Assembly: GCA_029465975.1 (NCBI GenBank)
Contig: CM055745.1
Span: 8,753,741 to 8,817,740, forward strand
Length of the DNA stretch: 64,000 bases
DNA from: Dallia pectoralis
Lineage: Eukaryota > Chordata > Actinopteri > Esociformes > Umbridae
Direction of reading: 5' to 3'
Both the position numbers and the translations under genes were made by a program. The first letter of the stretch is position 1. Each line of letters starts with the position of its first letter. Shown in pieces: positions 1-9,688 of the stretch. Under the pieces are notes generated by a model that saw nothing but the letters and a program-made list of their open reading frames with translations, did no database searches and was not told the origin of the DNA.

Positions 1-999
1 AACCCTCCTGTTATCCTCAAATTTACTAACATCTGTTATCCTTTGGGGTCAATTTGACCCCAGGATTTAAAACCTGCAGAAAATGTTGGGGATGAAAAGT
101 TTTAACCAATTTTTATTTTGGTAGCCTAAACTAGCAATTAGAAAATGTTGACAGCCTAAACTGGAAAAAAATGCCCCCCCATCTTCCCAGAATACCTATT
201 GCGTGACTATTGAAACATATGCAAATTACTATAAAATCTGCTTGATTCAACTTTTTTTGATAGGAATTGATAGGAGAAATGGTGAATGGCCTGGGAATTC
301 ACCACGATGCCCACACCAAGACAGTACCTTCAACATGATGCCCATACCATGACAGTACCTTCAACATGATGCCCATAACATGACAGTACTTTCACCATGA
401 TGCCCATAACATGACAGTACCTTCACCATGACAGTACCTTCACCATGGCAGTACCTTCATCATGACAGTACCTTCACCATGGCAGTACCTTCACCATGAC
501 AATACCTTCACCATGACAATACCTTCACCACGAATCACATATGAAGTAATATGCTTTGGGTTATCTACAATTCCCGTTTTATCCCAAAAATGTTTCTTTC
601 CTATCATAACCATTTTTACCCCTCTCAAAGTGCGGGAGCACAGGTGCGTGTTTTTGTCTGCGGGGTGGGGGAGGGGAATTGAAGATTGTGAAATTGCACT
701 AACCTGCATGTGAAAGTGGCCTCAATATCAGCCATAACAATCTCAGCAATTGTGTGTATAATGTAAACATATTGTCTATGTTTTATACAGCTAAAACAGC
801 CTGGGGTCAAATTGACCCCAAGGAACAGCGATGTGTACAAAATGCATACAGGACATTGAAAATATATCATCATGTTAATTTATGTTTACCCAGTTGTCCC
901 CATTAAAAACTAGGAAAAGTCATTCAATATGAAGCAAAAAAAATTATGTCAAGCACTTTTTTAGAAATGTTAAACCTTAAATGGGGTCAAATTAACTAC
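1..999 (+). mobile_element. TTAA-type non-autonomous DNA element with GGGGTCAATTTGACCCC palindromes
   Basis: The copy starts AACCCTCCTGTTATCC; the copy at 32101 is preceded by TTAA, which fits a piggyBac-like TTAA target with a CCC terminus. A 17-bp palindrome GGGGTCAATTTGACCCC lies at 45-61 and a near-identical one at 803-819. No transposase reading frame is present, so it is non-autonomous. The same element is inverted at 55722-56713, with near-perfect agreement, and repeated directly, with many indels, at 32101-32985. The superfamily is inferred from the TTAA/CCC end only. The far end is not clearly defined here; a degenerate GGGGTCAAATTAAC occurs near 985. Confidence 0.55.
301..536. repeat. 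Degenerate CCTTCACCATGACAGTA minisatellite
   Basis: About ten imperfect units built on CCTTCACCATGACAGTA, some expanded with GATGCCCATAACATGACAGTA, sit inside the TTAA-type element. The inverse copy is at 56186-56420 and a direct noisy copy is at 32397-32625. Short open frames here are repeat artefacts. Confidence 0.75.
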
Positions 1000-1387
1000 T
1001 AAAGAAATTAGATTTACTCTGAGTTTATCTAGAACTTGTCTTAGTTTATAACAAGACTAATATAGTAGATGTCCACCACAAGGAGGAGCAGGAGGAGGAG
1101 GTGGTCAGAGGTTGATACAGATGATGAGAAACCATCTACAAGCAGTTTCAGGCACAAATGAGGATTATTTCATTTATTCAAAGTGACAGAGAATTTGGGG
1201 AAAACACGTCTGCTTTATTTTGATACAGTTAGTTTACTAAACACAAGTGTGCACTTTCAAATGTGTAGTGTGTAGCGTGTAGTGTGTAGTGTTTTAAGTT
1301 ATATGTTGGGTAATAAAAAGTTAAACTGCCAAAAACAAAGTTAAATCATCTTATCTCATCTTAAACTGACGAATAATCAACTAAAAG
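1000..1387 (-). other. 3' flank of finTRIM B30.2 fragment, no gene
   Basis: This AT-rich stretch follows the stop codon of the minus-strand B30.2 fragment and is shared with 55334-55721. It contains GGAGGAGCAGGAGGAGGAGG and a short GTGTAGTGTGTAG repeat. I see no coding sequence or RNA gene. Confidence 0.6.
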
Positions 1388-1737
1388 TTAATAAAAGTTT
1401 AAGAGCTCATCTCTGCTGTTTCTGTCTCTTTCTCTCCATCTGACACAGAGACACTGAGGAGTTATAAAAACCCAAAACCCTGGATAGAGGAGCTCAGTGA
1501 ATGTGGTGTTGAATGTGTACAGGTGGGTCAGTGTGTCAGAGGAAACCCTGTAGAAGGACAGAGTGCCGGCTGGCCAGTCCAGATACACTCCTACTCTGTG
1601 GGAGTCTGAGGGGGTGACAGATATGGGAGTTCTGTTATTATTGTGCCAGACAGAGTAACTGTTAACATCACAGATCAGAATCCAGGACTTGTCATTGTAT
1701 CCAAGCCAACAGTCAGAATAGCACCCTGAATAGACGC
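1388..1737 (-). pseudogene. finTRIM B30.2 (PRY-SPRY) C-terminal exon fragment
   Basis: The minus strand encodes the C-terminal half of a B30.2 domain. Diagnostic stretches are DCWLGYNDKSW, the SVWHNN region, VGVYLDWPAGTLSFY and the terminal region with FTELLYPGF, ending in a stop codon at 1388. B30.2 is the ligand-recognition module of TRIM proteins. The fragment is open from about 1737 to 1388 and keeps the TTAA stretch at 1661-1668 that lacks one A in the copy at 55133-55333, so here the frame is intact. Upstream exons are absent: after about 1740 the sequence changes to unrelated DNA and a minisatellite. It is therefore a detached exon fragment and not an independent gene. Confidence 0.75.
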
Positions 1738-1849
1738 TGTGTTAGTGTCAGAGTTCGTCTAAACCGATGTGGATGCTGGTACCGTCTCTCCATTTCAGTT
1801 GGTGTTGGTGACCAGCCATAATGTTCCCAATCTGCTTTAGAGAAGGGAA

Positions 1850-2660
1850 CTGAAGTCAACATAGGAGAGGGTGAAGAGGTTGGTATGTGTTGGCAGATCC
1901 AACAGTTAGTTAACATAGGAGAGTGTGATGAGGTTGGTATGTGTTGGTAGATCCAACAGTTAGTCAACATAGGAGAGCGTGAAGAGGTTGGTATGTGTTG
2001 GCAGATCCAACAGTTAGTCAACATAGGAGAGCGTGATGAGGTTGGTATGTGTTGGCAGATCCAACAGTTAGTCAACATAGGAAAGCGTGATGAGGTTGGT
2101 ATGTGTTGGCAGATCCAACAGTCAACATAGGAGAGCGTGATGAGGTTGGTATGTGTTGGCAGATCCAACAGTTAGTCAACATAGGAGAGCGTGATGAGGT
2201 TGGTATGTGTTGGCAGATCCAACAGTTAGTCAACATAGGAGAGCGTGATGAGGTTGGTATGTGTTGGCAGATCCAACAGTTAGTCAACATAGGAGAGCGT
2301 GATGAGGTTGGTATGTGTTGGCAGATCCAACAGTTAGTCAACAAAGGAGAGCCTGATGAGGTTGGTATGTGTTGGCAGATCCAACAGTTAGTCAACATAG
2401 GAGAGCGTGATGAGGTTGGTATGTGTTGGCAGATCCAACAGTTAGTCAACATAGGAGAGCGTGATGAGGTTGGTATGTGTTGGCAGATCCAACAGTTAGT
2501 CAACATAGGAGAGCGTGATGAGGTTGGTATGTGTTGGCAGATCCAACAGTTAGTCAACATAGGAGAGCGTGATGAGGTTGGTATGTGTTGGCAGATCCAA
2601 CAGTTAGTCAACATAGGAGAGCGTGATGAGGTTGGTATGTGTTGGCAGATCCAACAGTTA
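1850..2660. repeat. 54-bp minisatellite, about 15 copies
   Basis: The unit begins GTTAGTCAACATAGGAGAGC and is 54 bp long, with few variants between copies. Because 54 is a multiple of three, long open frames appear on both strands (18-residue repeats such as VNIGERDEVGMCWQIQQ on plus). These show no start context, domain or non-repeat extension and are treated as artefacts. The array lies between the B30.2 fragment and a glycoprotein-like ORF. No other copy of this array occurs in the window. Confidence 0.9.
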
Positions 2661-2697
2661 CTCATGTTAACATGTGATCCATAGTCAACCATCATCC

Positions 2698-3021
2698 TCA
2701 GATGTTCTCAGGTTCTATCAGCCCTCTCCTCCTCCGTTTCTCAGTCTGTGGGCATTCCCTAGCTGGTTTACCCTGGGGATGATCTGGTGGTCTACAGGGA
2801 GTGTGAAATTTGCTGTTGTTACTGGTGAAACACCAATAATCTTTGTTTAAATTAAGATCATCAGAAACATTCACATGACAGATCATAGAGTCATTATTGC
2901 AAAACCATTCAGTTCTGTTTATAAGTGCAGAAACATCAGTCCAGGTCCACATACTCTCATTCTGACCCACCATAAATTTAGGGTCAGTCATAATAAAACA
3001 ATCAGATTGGCAGTTGCTCAT
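2698..3021 (-). CDS. Envelope-glycoprotein-like ORF fragment
   Basis: This 107-codon minus-strand ORF is rich in N-glycosylation sequons (NES, NRT, NDS, NVS, NNS) and in cysteine and tryptophan. Near its end is a basic run KRRRRG that resembles a furin cleavage site of the kind found between surface and transmembrane subunits of retroviral envelope proteins. No signal peptide, fusion peptide or membrane anchor is visible, and the ORF stops eight codons after the basic run, so it is a fragment at best. It lies in minus-strand retroelement debris, downstream of gypsy pol and a zinc-knuckle-like ORF. It could instead be a piece of a secreted or lectin-like host protein. Assignment rests on composition and motif only. 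Confidence 0.35.
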   Translation of the reverse strand: MSNCQSDCFIMTDPKFMVGQNESMWTWTDVSALINRTEWFCNNDSMICHVNVSDDLNLNKDYWCFTSNNSKFHTPCRPPDHPQGKPARECPQTEKRRRRGLIEPENI

Positions 3022-4256
3022 ATTACATGATATCTGTTTTTGGAACAGTCCCTGTTTGACTTCTTCTGTGGTCTTAAAGTAATTTAGTTAGCCTTGATAT
3101 GTGTGTGGGGTTGGAGCTCAGATTTCCTGCTCCAGGCATTCATGGTCCAACCTGTTGACTTGTTAATGCAAAACACAAACTTGCAAACCAGTTACAATAT
3201 AATGACATTGTGTTTACTATTCAGATTTAACTTTGCTAAGCCAAATAAAATGATAACCAACCCACAATCTCACAATAGTCAAGTCCCACTAATTTAAACC
3301 AACTCAGTGGGTCCACCCTTTGGACCATATAAATTCACAGAGATCACACCTTGAAAGAAGAACAAACAAAGGTCATAAAAGATAACGAAACTCCTCAATC
3401 AACAAATACCAACTATGTTATTCAACTATAGCCAAAATAAATCATAAAAACTAAAAGATTTAACAGAAATACACTTAAACCACATGGTCAATCATTATAT
3501 CGTCATGCCAACATATATAGGAATAAATACTGAAGTTTAACAAGTGTCCTTATAACTTCAAACAAAACAAATAACCAAACTAAATAATCTAATGTAGTCG
3601 TCCCACAAAACAAAACCCAACATAGTATCTCAAGTAAAAACATGTAACGTTATAACTATGCAGATCCCTGGTCGTAAACTGTATATGTCACATATTGACA
3701 GATATCAACCATCCTAGGTCGGGCACAACTCTCAGAGCTGCACGGACCTGACAAACTCCATCAGGCGATACACAATGTACGATACAATACTCAAAGTAAA
3801 AGTGCCAAGACACGGTACTTTCCCCAGTGGAATTAAATCTCACAACCATATGTTGACACAGCAACTATACACAGAGAATAGACAAGCATACTAGACATAA
3901 TTTAACTCTAAATACTCGAATAATCAACTAATTACATAATGGATTGATCTCCCAAATTAATGTTCTCCTGACAGTCAGTACACCACAATTCCCCTCTTTT
4001 TGACAGATGAACTTTTCCATGCGAAAAAAAAATAAAACATTCTGGTAAACACAAATGATCATAATCTACTCTAAACGTTTGTATATTAAGCTGTTAAACA
4101 GTATTGTGAGCGACGAATTATGTGATGTAATTCTGTCACCCAGTAATGATGATGGTGACTCCGGATTGGTCGTTCCCTCCTGCCGTACAACTCCACCCAC
4201 GCATCCGCATCACCACGAACGCCTCTGGGATGGTTCACGTAGGTCCACCACGGTGG
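3022..4256 (-). other. AT-rich retroelement debris with a candidate polypurine tract and LTR edge
   Basis: No gene is visible. On the minus strand a purine run AAAAAGAGGGGA at about 4002-3991 is followed within two bases by TGTGGTGTACTGAC, the arrangement expected of a polypurine tract and the start of a 3' LTR (LTR edge near 3987). I could not find a convincing opposite LTR end or target duplication, so the LTR extent is unknown. The rest, 3100-3960, is A-rich single-copy DNA without long open frames. Confidence 0.3.
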
Positions 4257-4628
4257 TCAGTCATCACAACGTGAATTGTCCATTTGTCCATTGAAATCAT
4301 TTCTCAAGTCCAGTTCGGGGCAAGACCGTACCCAACGGTCCAATGAACCACAACGTAAACACGCATTGCTGTTAGGGGTCTGGATGGAGTTACCTCGTCT
4401 AGGAGATTGACTTTGGCTGATGCCTCGTCTCACTCCACGTCTCCTCCTTCCACCGGTCCCATCTTCTTGGTCTTGGTGGACTCTGTCGGCGTGTTGAATG
4501 TGTGGCCAAACAGTAGTCATTCTTCCATCTTCTAGAGACACATAAAGTGTGCGGACATGATGTTCAATGTTCAGTAGAAGTCCCGTGATGTCTCTCATGT
4601 TACACTGTTGTCCCGAGGCTTGTTTCAT
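4257..4628 (-). CDS. Retroelement gag-like ORF with a degenerate CCHC zinc knuckle
   Basis: This 123-codon minus-strand ORF has a basic, arginine-rich middle (GGRRRRGVRRGISQSQS) followed by CLRCGSLDRWVRSC. That matches the nucleocapsid knuckle spacing C-x2-C-x4-H-x4-C, except that the histidine is replaced by arginine, so zinc binding is probably lost. The family role would be binding of the element's RNA. Capsid sequences upstream are missing. It lies just downstream, on the minus strand, of the LTR candidate at 4598-4826, so it may belong to a different element from the gypsy pol at 5002-6345. It may equally be a chance ORF. Confidence 0.35.
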   Translation of the reverse strand: MKQASGQQCNMRDITGLLLNIEHHVRTLYVSLEDGRMTTVWPHIQHADRVHQDQEDGTGGRRRRGVRRGISQSQSPRRGNSIQTPNSNACLRCGSLDRWVRSCPELDLRNDFNGQMDNSRCDD

Positions 4629-4826
4629 TATGTTCTGTCTCTATCTTGACTATACATAATGGACGATTAAAGCAAGATTGCTTACTAGAACTTTATTATA
4701 AATGCATTTACAACATATGTCCAACTCTGCCTTAGTTATGTTATTCCAACACCTCCGCATGTCCGGTGCAACCCTCAACTCCGTCCCCGTACAACAGTAC
4801 TTAACTTAAACAATCCTATTGTTACA
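4598..4826 (-). mobile_element. Candidate 3' LTR of the gypsy element
   Basis: On the minus strand a purine tract (GAAAAAAAGAGA) about 170 bp after the pol stop is followed directly by TGTAACAATAGG, as expected for a polypurine tract and LTR start at 4826. The segment holds an AATAAA signal (TATAATAAAGTTC, near 4690) and can end with GTGTAACA at 4598, giving TG...CA termini and 229 bp. No second LTR copy is seen in the window, so the far end is a guess. Confidence 0.4.
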
Positions 4827-5001
4827 TCTCTTTTTTTCTTTTTTCATGTAAGTCTCTTTCCTTGAACTAGGGTATTCCATAACAACACCTGTAACCTTCT
4901 CTGATAACATTTGTAACAAATGCGTGAACACAGACAACAATTTTACCAGTGCATGCATACCCTCTTCTCTTTTTTTTCTAGTCCACACTCCAATCACGAT
5001 C

Positions 5002-6345
5002 CTAGTCCTTCAGGTAGCTGGGTCTGACAACCTGTCTACCAGACCTTGTGATCGTATCCTGGTTCTCTGCTAGGCCACCTGGCGCTACGGCCGCCACAGT
5101 CCCTGTTGTTGTGGGGTTGTTCTGTGTTGGTGTGGGCTCAGTGTAATTGCGCCGTCTCAGAACACCTCCTGACTCTAACTCCACCTCATATGATCTGTGG
5201 CTCACCTGTTGGACCACTTTTGCTGGTCTCCAGCTCTTGTGTGTGTCATATGACTGTATTCTCACTTTGTCCCCTCTCACCAGGGTGTCCATGTCTTTGC
5301 CTGTGCAGTTGTAGTATCTTTCCTGTCTCTATCTGTTGTATTTCAGTTCCTGTTCGTTATGTGTCACCTCTGGCTTCAGTAGAGTGTCCTTTGTGGGAAG
5401 CAGGGTCCTGGTCCTCCTGCTTAGGAGTCTCTGTGCCGGGCTTGTATCGAGGCCCTGGCCTGGTGTGTTGCGATGATCCAGCATGGCCATGTACGGATCC
5501 TGTCTCGCCGCTGCTGCCTTCAGCATTAGCCGCTTGGCTGTCTTTACCGCTGACTCTGTCTTCCCATTACTCCGCGGGTATCCTGGCGACGAGGTCCTGT
5601 GTTCAAAACCCCACTTCTGGCTGAAGTGCCGAAACTCTTGTGATGTATACTGTGGACCGTTATCCGAGATAACAACGTCAGGGATCCCCGTCGGGCAAAA
5701 TGGGCCTTGAGCTTTTTTATCACTGTGTTGCTCCTTGTGTCAGGTAGATAATCGACCTCCCAAAAGTTTGAAAAATAGTCTACTGTTATCAGATAGTCTT
5801 TATTGTGGAAGGAGAAAAAATCTGTTCCCACCTTAGCCCATGGTCTGCTGCCCATGTCATGTGGGTGTAGTGTCTCTCTTTGTTGCTTTGGGTCCACTGA
5901 CCTACATATGTCACATCTGGAGATGAAGGTCTTGATCTCTTGGTTCATTCCCAGCCAGTATACACATTCCCTCGCTCGTCTCAGACATCCTTCTACTCCC
6001 AGATGCGAGGAGTGAATCCTGTGAGTGATGTCCCCCCTGAGTGCGTCAGGTATCACGGCTCTGTCTCCTCGGAACACTATGCCGTCCTGGAAACGCAGTT
6101 CGTCCTGGAAAGTGTGGTAGTGTCTGATATCACTTGGTAGGTCCTTGTTTCATGATAGTATTCTGCTCGCCACACTTTGTAACTTTGTGTCTTCTGTCGT
6201 TGCAGTCCTGATGGCCCCCAGCCTCTCTGCTGAAATGGGTAGGTAGCTGACCATGTTCACAGTCTCTCATCTGTCTCACTCTCTCCCCTCTGTGCTCTCT
6301 GGTAGGTATGCTCTACTCAGTGTGTCTGCCAGTAGCATATCCTTC
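5002..6345 (-). pseudogene. Ty3/gypsy retrotransposon pol remnant: RNase H tail, integrase, C-terminal domain
   Basis: Reading the minus strand from 6345: an RNase H tail with ADTLSRAYLPE; then the integrase zinc domain (HSSHLG, and CDIC about 28 residues on); then the catalytic core with KVGTDFF and VDYFSNFWEVD; then a GYPRSNGKTES stretch carrying the expected glutamate; then conserved MLDHRNTPGQGLDTSPAQRL and RRTRTLLP; and finally a C-terminal domain ending in RSGRQVV at 5002. Integrase inserts element cDNA into the chromosome. The copy is dead: the reading frame is broken by an apparent 1-bp loss in the G run near 5692, there is an in-frame stop near 5329, and the protease, reverse transcriptase and gag are missing because a TIR transposon abuts at 6400. 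A noisy inverse copy of part of it is at 29630-30644. Confidence 0.85.
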
Positions 6346-6400
6346 CATGTTCACAGTCTCTATATCTGTCTCACTCTCTCCCACCTGTGCTCTCTGGTAC
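6249..6400. repeat. Imperfect tandem duplication at the transposon/gypsy boundary
   Basis: A segment of about 50 bp beginning CATGTTCACAGTCTCT and ending in TGCTCTCTGGTA occurs at about 6253-6305 and again at about 6347-6399, directly before the CACTG terminus. The gypsy RNase H tail lies between the two copies. This looks like a local duplication made at or near insertion of the TIR element. Confidence 0.6.
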
Positions 6401-6407
6401 ACTGTAA

Positions 6408-6800
6408 AAAAATTCACTGTAAATTTTACAGTAAATTACTGGCAGCTGTGTTCCCTGGCAGTTACTGTAATTTTTACGGCTCTTGCTGTAATTAGAATTT
6501 ACAGACCTTTACTGTATTAAATAAATACAAGCTCTTACTGTATTTATTTGAATTTACAGTATATTACTGGCAGCTGTGTTCCCTGGCAGTTACTGTAATT
6601 TTTACATCTCTTGCTGTAATTAGAATTTACAGACCTTTACTGTAATAAATAAATACAAGCTCTTACTGTATTTATTTGATTTTACAGTATATTACTGGCA
6701 GCTGTGTTCCCTGGCAGTTACTGTAATTTTTACAGCTTTTGCTGCAATTAGAACTAACAGACTTTTACTGTAATAAAACAGCATACTGTTCATAACTGGA
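6408..6800. repeat. Three tandem subterminal repeats of about 128 bp
   Basis: Each unit contains TTACTGGCAGCTGTGTTCCC, then TTACTGTAATTTTTAC, AGAATTTACAGACC and AAATACAAGCTC. Many short inverted CTGTAA/TTACAG pairs occur, typical of subterminal transposase-binding regions in DNA transposons. Confidence 0.7.
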
Positions 6801-6954
6801 TTTACAGCAAATTACTGGCAGATGTGTTCCTGGCAATCACTACTGGTGGAATCTTACAAAATCAATTGCATCGAAGAATAAGATTGAGAATTTTACAAGA
6901 ACATCATCACTTAATAATCAGGAAAGAAACACATAACCAAGAATATCATCAAAA

Positions 6955-7380
6955 TTACTTGTTTATTTTGTACAATTGTTTTAAAGATGTCATGATATAA
7001 CAGATATATTGGCCTGTTTGAAAAAAAATACACAATGTGTGTATGCACTCATCAATTAGTCCAACCTGCTTCTTCTGGATTGGTCTTCTAGTCTTGCTGG
7101 ATGCCACTTTTTTGCTGCTGGCTTTGGATCCATGCTCAGGATTTATGTCAATGAATTGCCTGAAAGACACAAAGAAACAAGCACCAATCAGCTATAGCAG
7201 TGCACCTTGTGCCCACCAAAAGATGAGGATGTTTTTGTGGACCAACCTAAAGAGCTACTGATCACAGCAATCACAATAGCCAAAGACACAGCAGACATTA
7301 GCCCCTCTTACCTTTGGATGAACTCAAGTGTACACGCAGCCTCTTCATATTCGATGTTGAAGTAACTTGCAAAGACAGTG
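6955..7380 (-). pseudogene. Two-exon gene fragment captured in the TIR element
   Basis: On the minus strand an upstream exon (to 7312) reads YFNIEYEEAACTLEFIQR and ends CAAAG|GTAAGA. A 152-bp intron ends TTTCAG, and the next exon (7159-6955) continues in frame as QFIDINPEHGSK, followed by a lysine/serine-rich tail and a stop. Both splice sites are canonical and the join keeps the frame. An in-frame TAA lies about ten codons upstream of the aromatic start of the first exon (near 7390), and no further upstream exon is seen. The pattern (aromatic stretch, FIQR, then a hydrophobic INP motif and basic tail) recalls the C-termini of fish SAMD3-like or uncharacterised proteins, from memory only. The inverse copy is at 28655-29075. 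Confidence 0.4.
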
Positions 7381-8117
7381 GTGAATGATGTTTACCAGCC
7401 ACCTGTTATTCTATTCTGACCATCCACTGCTCAGCTTCACCTGAAACCAAACAATATTTAAATAGATCAAAGAAAGGCACAAAGACATTGTTTCAGACTT
7501 GAGCCTAAAGCAGACATGGGACAACAGAAACTCACAGGATATCACCAAAGGACCCCTGCTATAATCTATACCGAAGCCTAAATGTAAAATTAATGGTGGA
7601 AGTATGTTTCATTGGAACAATGTATTGGTCTAACTTACATCTGCTTGAAAGATAAAAGAGTATCTCTTTGTTGCATTGCCTGAATGGACAAGTAACTGCT
7701 GTGTCTTTAGTAATATGGATTTTCAAATTAAAGAACAAACTCTTCACATCATTACACCAAACACTGCAGAAATCCACATGGCATACTAAACTTAGATCAG
7801 CACGACACAATCTAGGATCAACAACAGGGATTTATTCTACATGGTGTCTTAATTGGTGCGTTTTAAAAGCTGCACATTTGGTGTAAGTGCAACTTGGAAT
7901 GTTTCTGTGGATTCGCATGTGCCTGGTGTATGAATATGTAGTTGACAGGGAAACATTGTGAATATAAATGCACAGAATAAGTGAGTTAAAGTCCTTACAA
8001 TTTTTACCACAGGACATGCAGTGACGCGCGTGGATAACTCACTTGTTAGTTTGAGGCTCAGGTTCCAGCATCAATATGTTTCTGTTTTTAACATCATACT
8101 GTTGAATAAAAACAACA
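7381..8117. other. Interior of the TIR element, no gene recognised
   Basis: Short overlapping open frames on both strands show no motif. AT content is moderate and no repeat stands out before the 42-bp array begins near 8118. Confidence 0.5.
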
Positions 8118-8925
8118 ACTATTTAAAACCGGCACACGCACAGTGAAACCAACAAGCATTATATAAAACCGGCACACGAGTACAGTGAAACCAACAAGCA
8201 TTATATAAAACCGGCACACGAGTACAGTGAAACCAACAAGCATTATATAAAACCGGCACACGAGTACAGTGAAACCAACAAGCATTATATAAAACCGGCA
8301 CACGAGTACAGTGAAACCAACAAGCATTATATAAAACCGGCACACGAGTACAGTGAAACCAACAAGCATTATATAAAACCGGCACACGAGTACAGTGAAA
8401 CCAACAAGCATTATATAAAACCGGCACACGAGTACAGTGAAACCAACAAGCATTATATAAAACCGGCACACGAGTACAGTGAAACCAACAAGCATTATAT
8501 AAAACCGGCACACGAGTACAGTGAAACCAACAAGCATTATATAAAACCGGCACACGAGTACAGTGAAACCAACAAGCATTATATAAAACCGGCACACGAG
8601 TACAGTGAAACCAACAAGCATTATATAAAACCGGCACACGAGTACAGTGAAACCAACAAGCATTATATAAAACCGGCACACGAGTACAGTGAAACCAACA
8701 AGCATTATATAAAACCGGCACACGAGTACAGTGAAACCAACAAGCATTATATAAAACCGGCACACATTAGTACAGTGAAACCAACAAGCATTATATAAAA
8801 CCGGCACACGAGTACAGTGAAACCAACAAGCATTATATAAAACCGGCACACGAGTACAGTGAAACCAACAAGCATTATATAAAACCAACAAGCATTGAAA
8901 CCAACAAGCATTATATGAGGAAAAT
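8118..8925. repeat. 42-bp minisatellite, about 18 near-identical copies
   Basis: The unit begins CCGGCACACGAGTACAGTGA and ends CATTATATAAAA. Copies are almost perfect, the main variants being at the first unit and one CACACATTAG unit near 8762. Because 42 is a multiple of three, two minus-strand frames stay open for more than 200 codons with 14-residue periods; these are repeat artefacts. The inverse array at 27395-27990 is badly scrambled. Confidence 0.9.
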
Positions 8926-9688
8926 ATCCAATTTATCTGCGTGACTTACCAAACGTTGAGCCGGAATCAGTGGTCGAAAAATGGCGCAATCTTTCGTGGA
9001 CGTTCCGCGAGATGTCGCCGATAATTACGTCGAATTAGAATCAGCTGCATTCAAATAAAAAACGCCAACCAGTCAAGTTAAAAAGTAAACGACATAATAC
9101 CATTTCTGGCTTTCTTAATACTTGTGTTGCCCACTCTAAAGTTAGTTAGCTTGTTAGTTAGACACACCACCACTCGAGAGAAACATGCCTGCTAATGTCG
9201 TCAAAACAATCTGCAAACATTTATCCATATAGTGAAGCCAAAGTAAGATACATGGGATTTAGGTTGCTGTAAAAAAGTGTTAAAATTATAATAGTACAGC
9301 CACCGCAATAATTAATTAGCATCTTACAACGATTCAAATCACTAAAGGCACTCTGCCCTCAGATATTTTAATCTCCCGTGATGCAATGCAAATTACAGTA
9401 AAATACTGTTGCCGCATGAGTAGACGCTAGACCCGATCATATTTCCCACAATGCATTTATATATACAGTAATTGCCTGTATTACCAAGACACAGTAAATT
9501 ACTGTTGGAAATAGGCTGTAAATTTACAGCAATTTTTTACAGTGTACAAAACACACTGGAACCTCCTTCATTATAAATTATAGGGTCCAGATAGAGACAC
9601 AGACTAACTGTGTCCAAATACAACAATCACTCCTTAGAAAGTCCCCTATAAACATAAACACTCTGTTGTATTTAACTATTATTTCCAG
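8926..9688. other. 3' part of the TIR element and NLR intron flank
   Basis: No gene is seen. The stretch holds the right TIR (9495-9544) and then the recurring intron sequence beginning ACAAAACACACTGGAACCTC that precedes each NLRC3-like exon. Confidence 0.5.

Larger units (their letters stand above)
8..1714. repeat. Inverted repeat C, left arm (partner 55008-56713)
   Basis: Positions x and about 56721-x are reverse complements over this span. It covers the B30.2 end, its 3' flank and the TTAA-type element. Agreement ends abruptly at 1714/55008, inside the B30.2 coding sequence. The partner copy ends at 56713, where it lacks the last few bases of the element terminus. The inner sequences beyond 1715 and before 55008 are unrelated, apart from both possibly encoding B30.2. 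Confidence 0.85.
6400..9544. mobile_element. TIR transposon with CACTG termini, non-autonomous, 3.1 kb
   Basis: The left end reads CACTGTAAAAAAATTCACTG and the reverse complement of the right end reads CACTGTAAAAAATTGCTGTA, giving imperfect terminal inverted repeats. TA flanks both ends (GGTA before, TACA after), compatible with a 2-bp TA target duplication. CACTG ends occur in CMC/EnSpm-like elements, but the 2-bp duplication also fits other families, so the superfamily is open. It interrupts gypsy pol at 6400. Inside are three direct subrepeats, a two-exon gene fragment on the minus strand and a 42-bp minisatellite. No transposase was recognised. The inverse, degraded copy is at about 26880-29622. 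Confidence 0.6.

Noticed and set aside
2072..2695. Long open frames on both strands over the 54-bp array
   Set aside because: They follow from a repeat period divisible by three; no non-repeat coding sequence, start context or domain.
8094..8891. Two minus-strand frames of more than 200 codons
   Set aside because: Pure translation of the 42-bp minisatellite.
8118..8925. CRISPR-like regular repeats
   Set aside because: Units are directly adjacent with no unique spacers, and the genome is eukaryotic.
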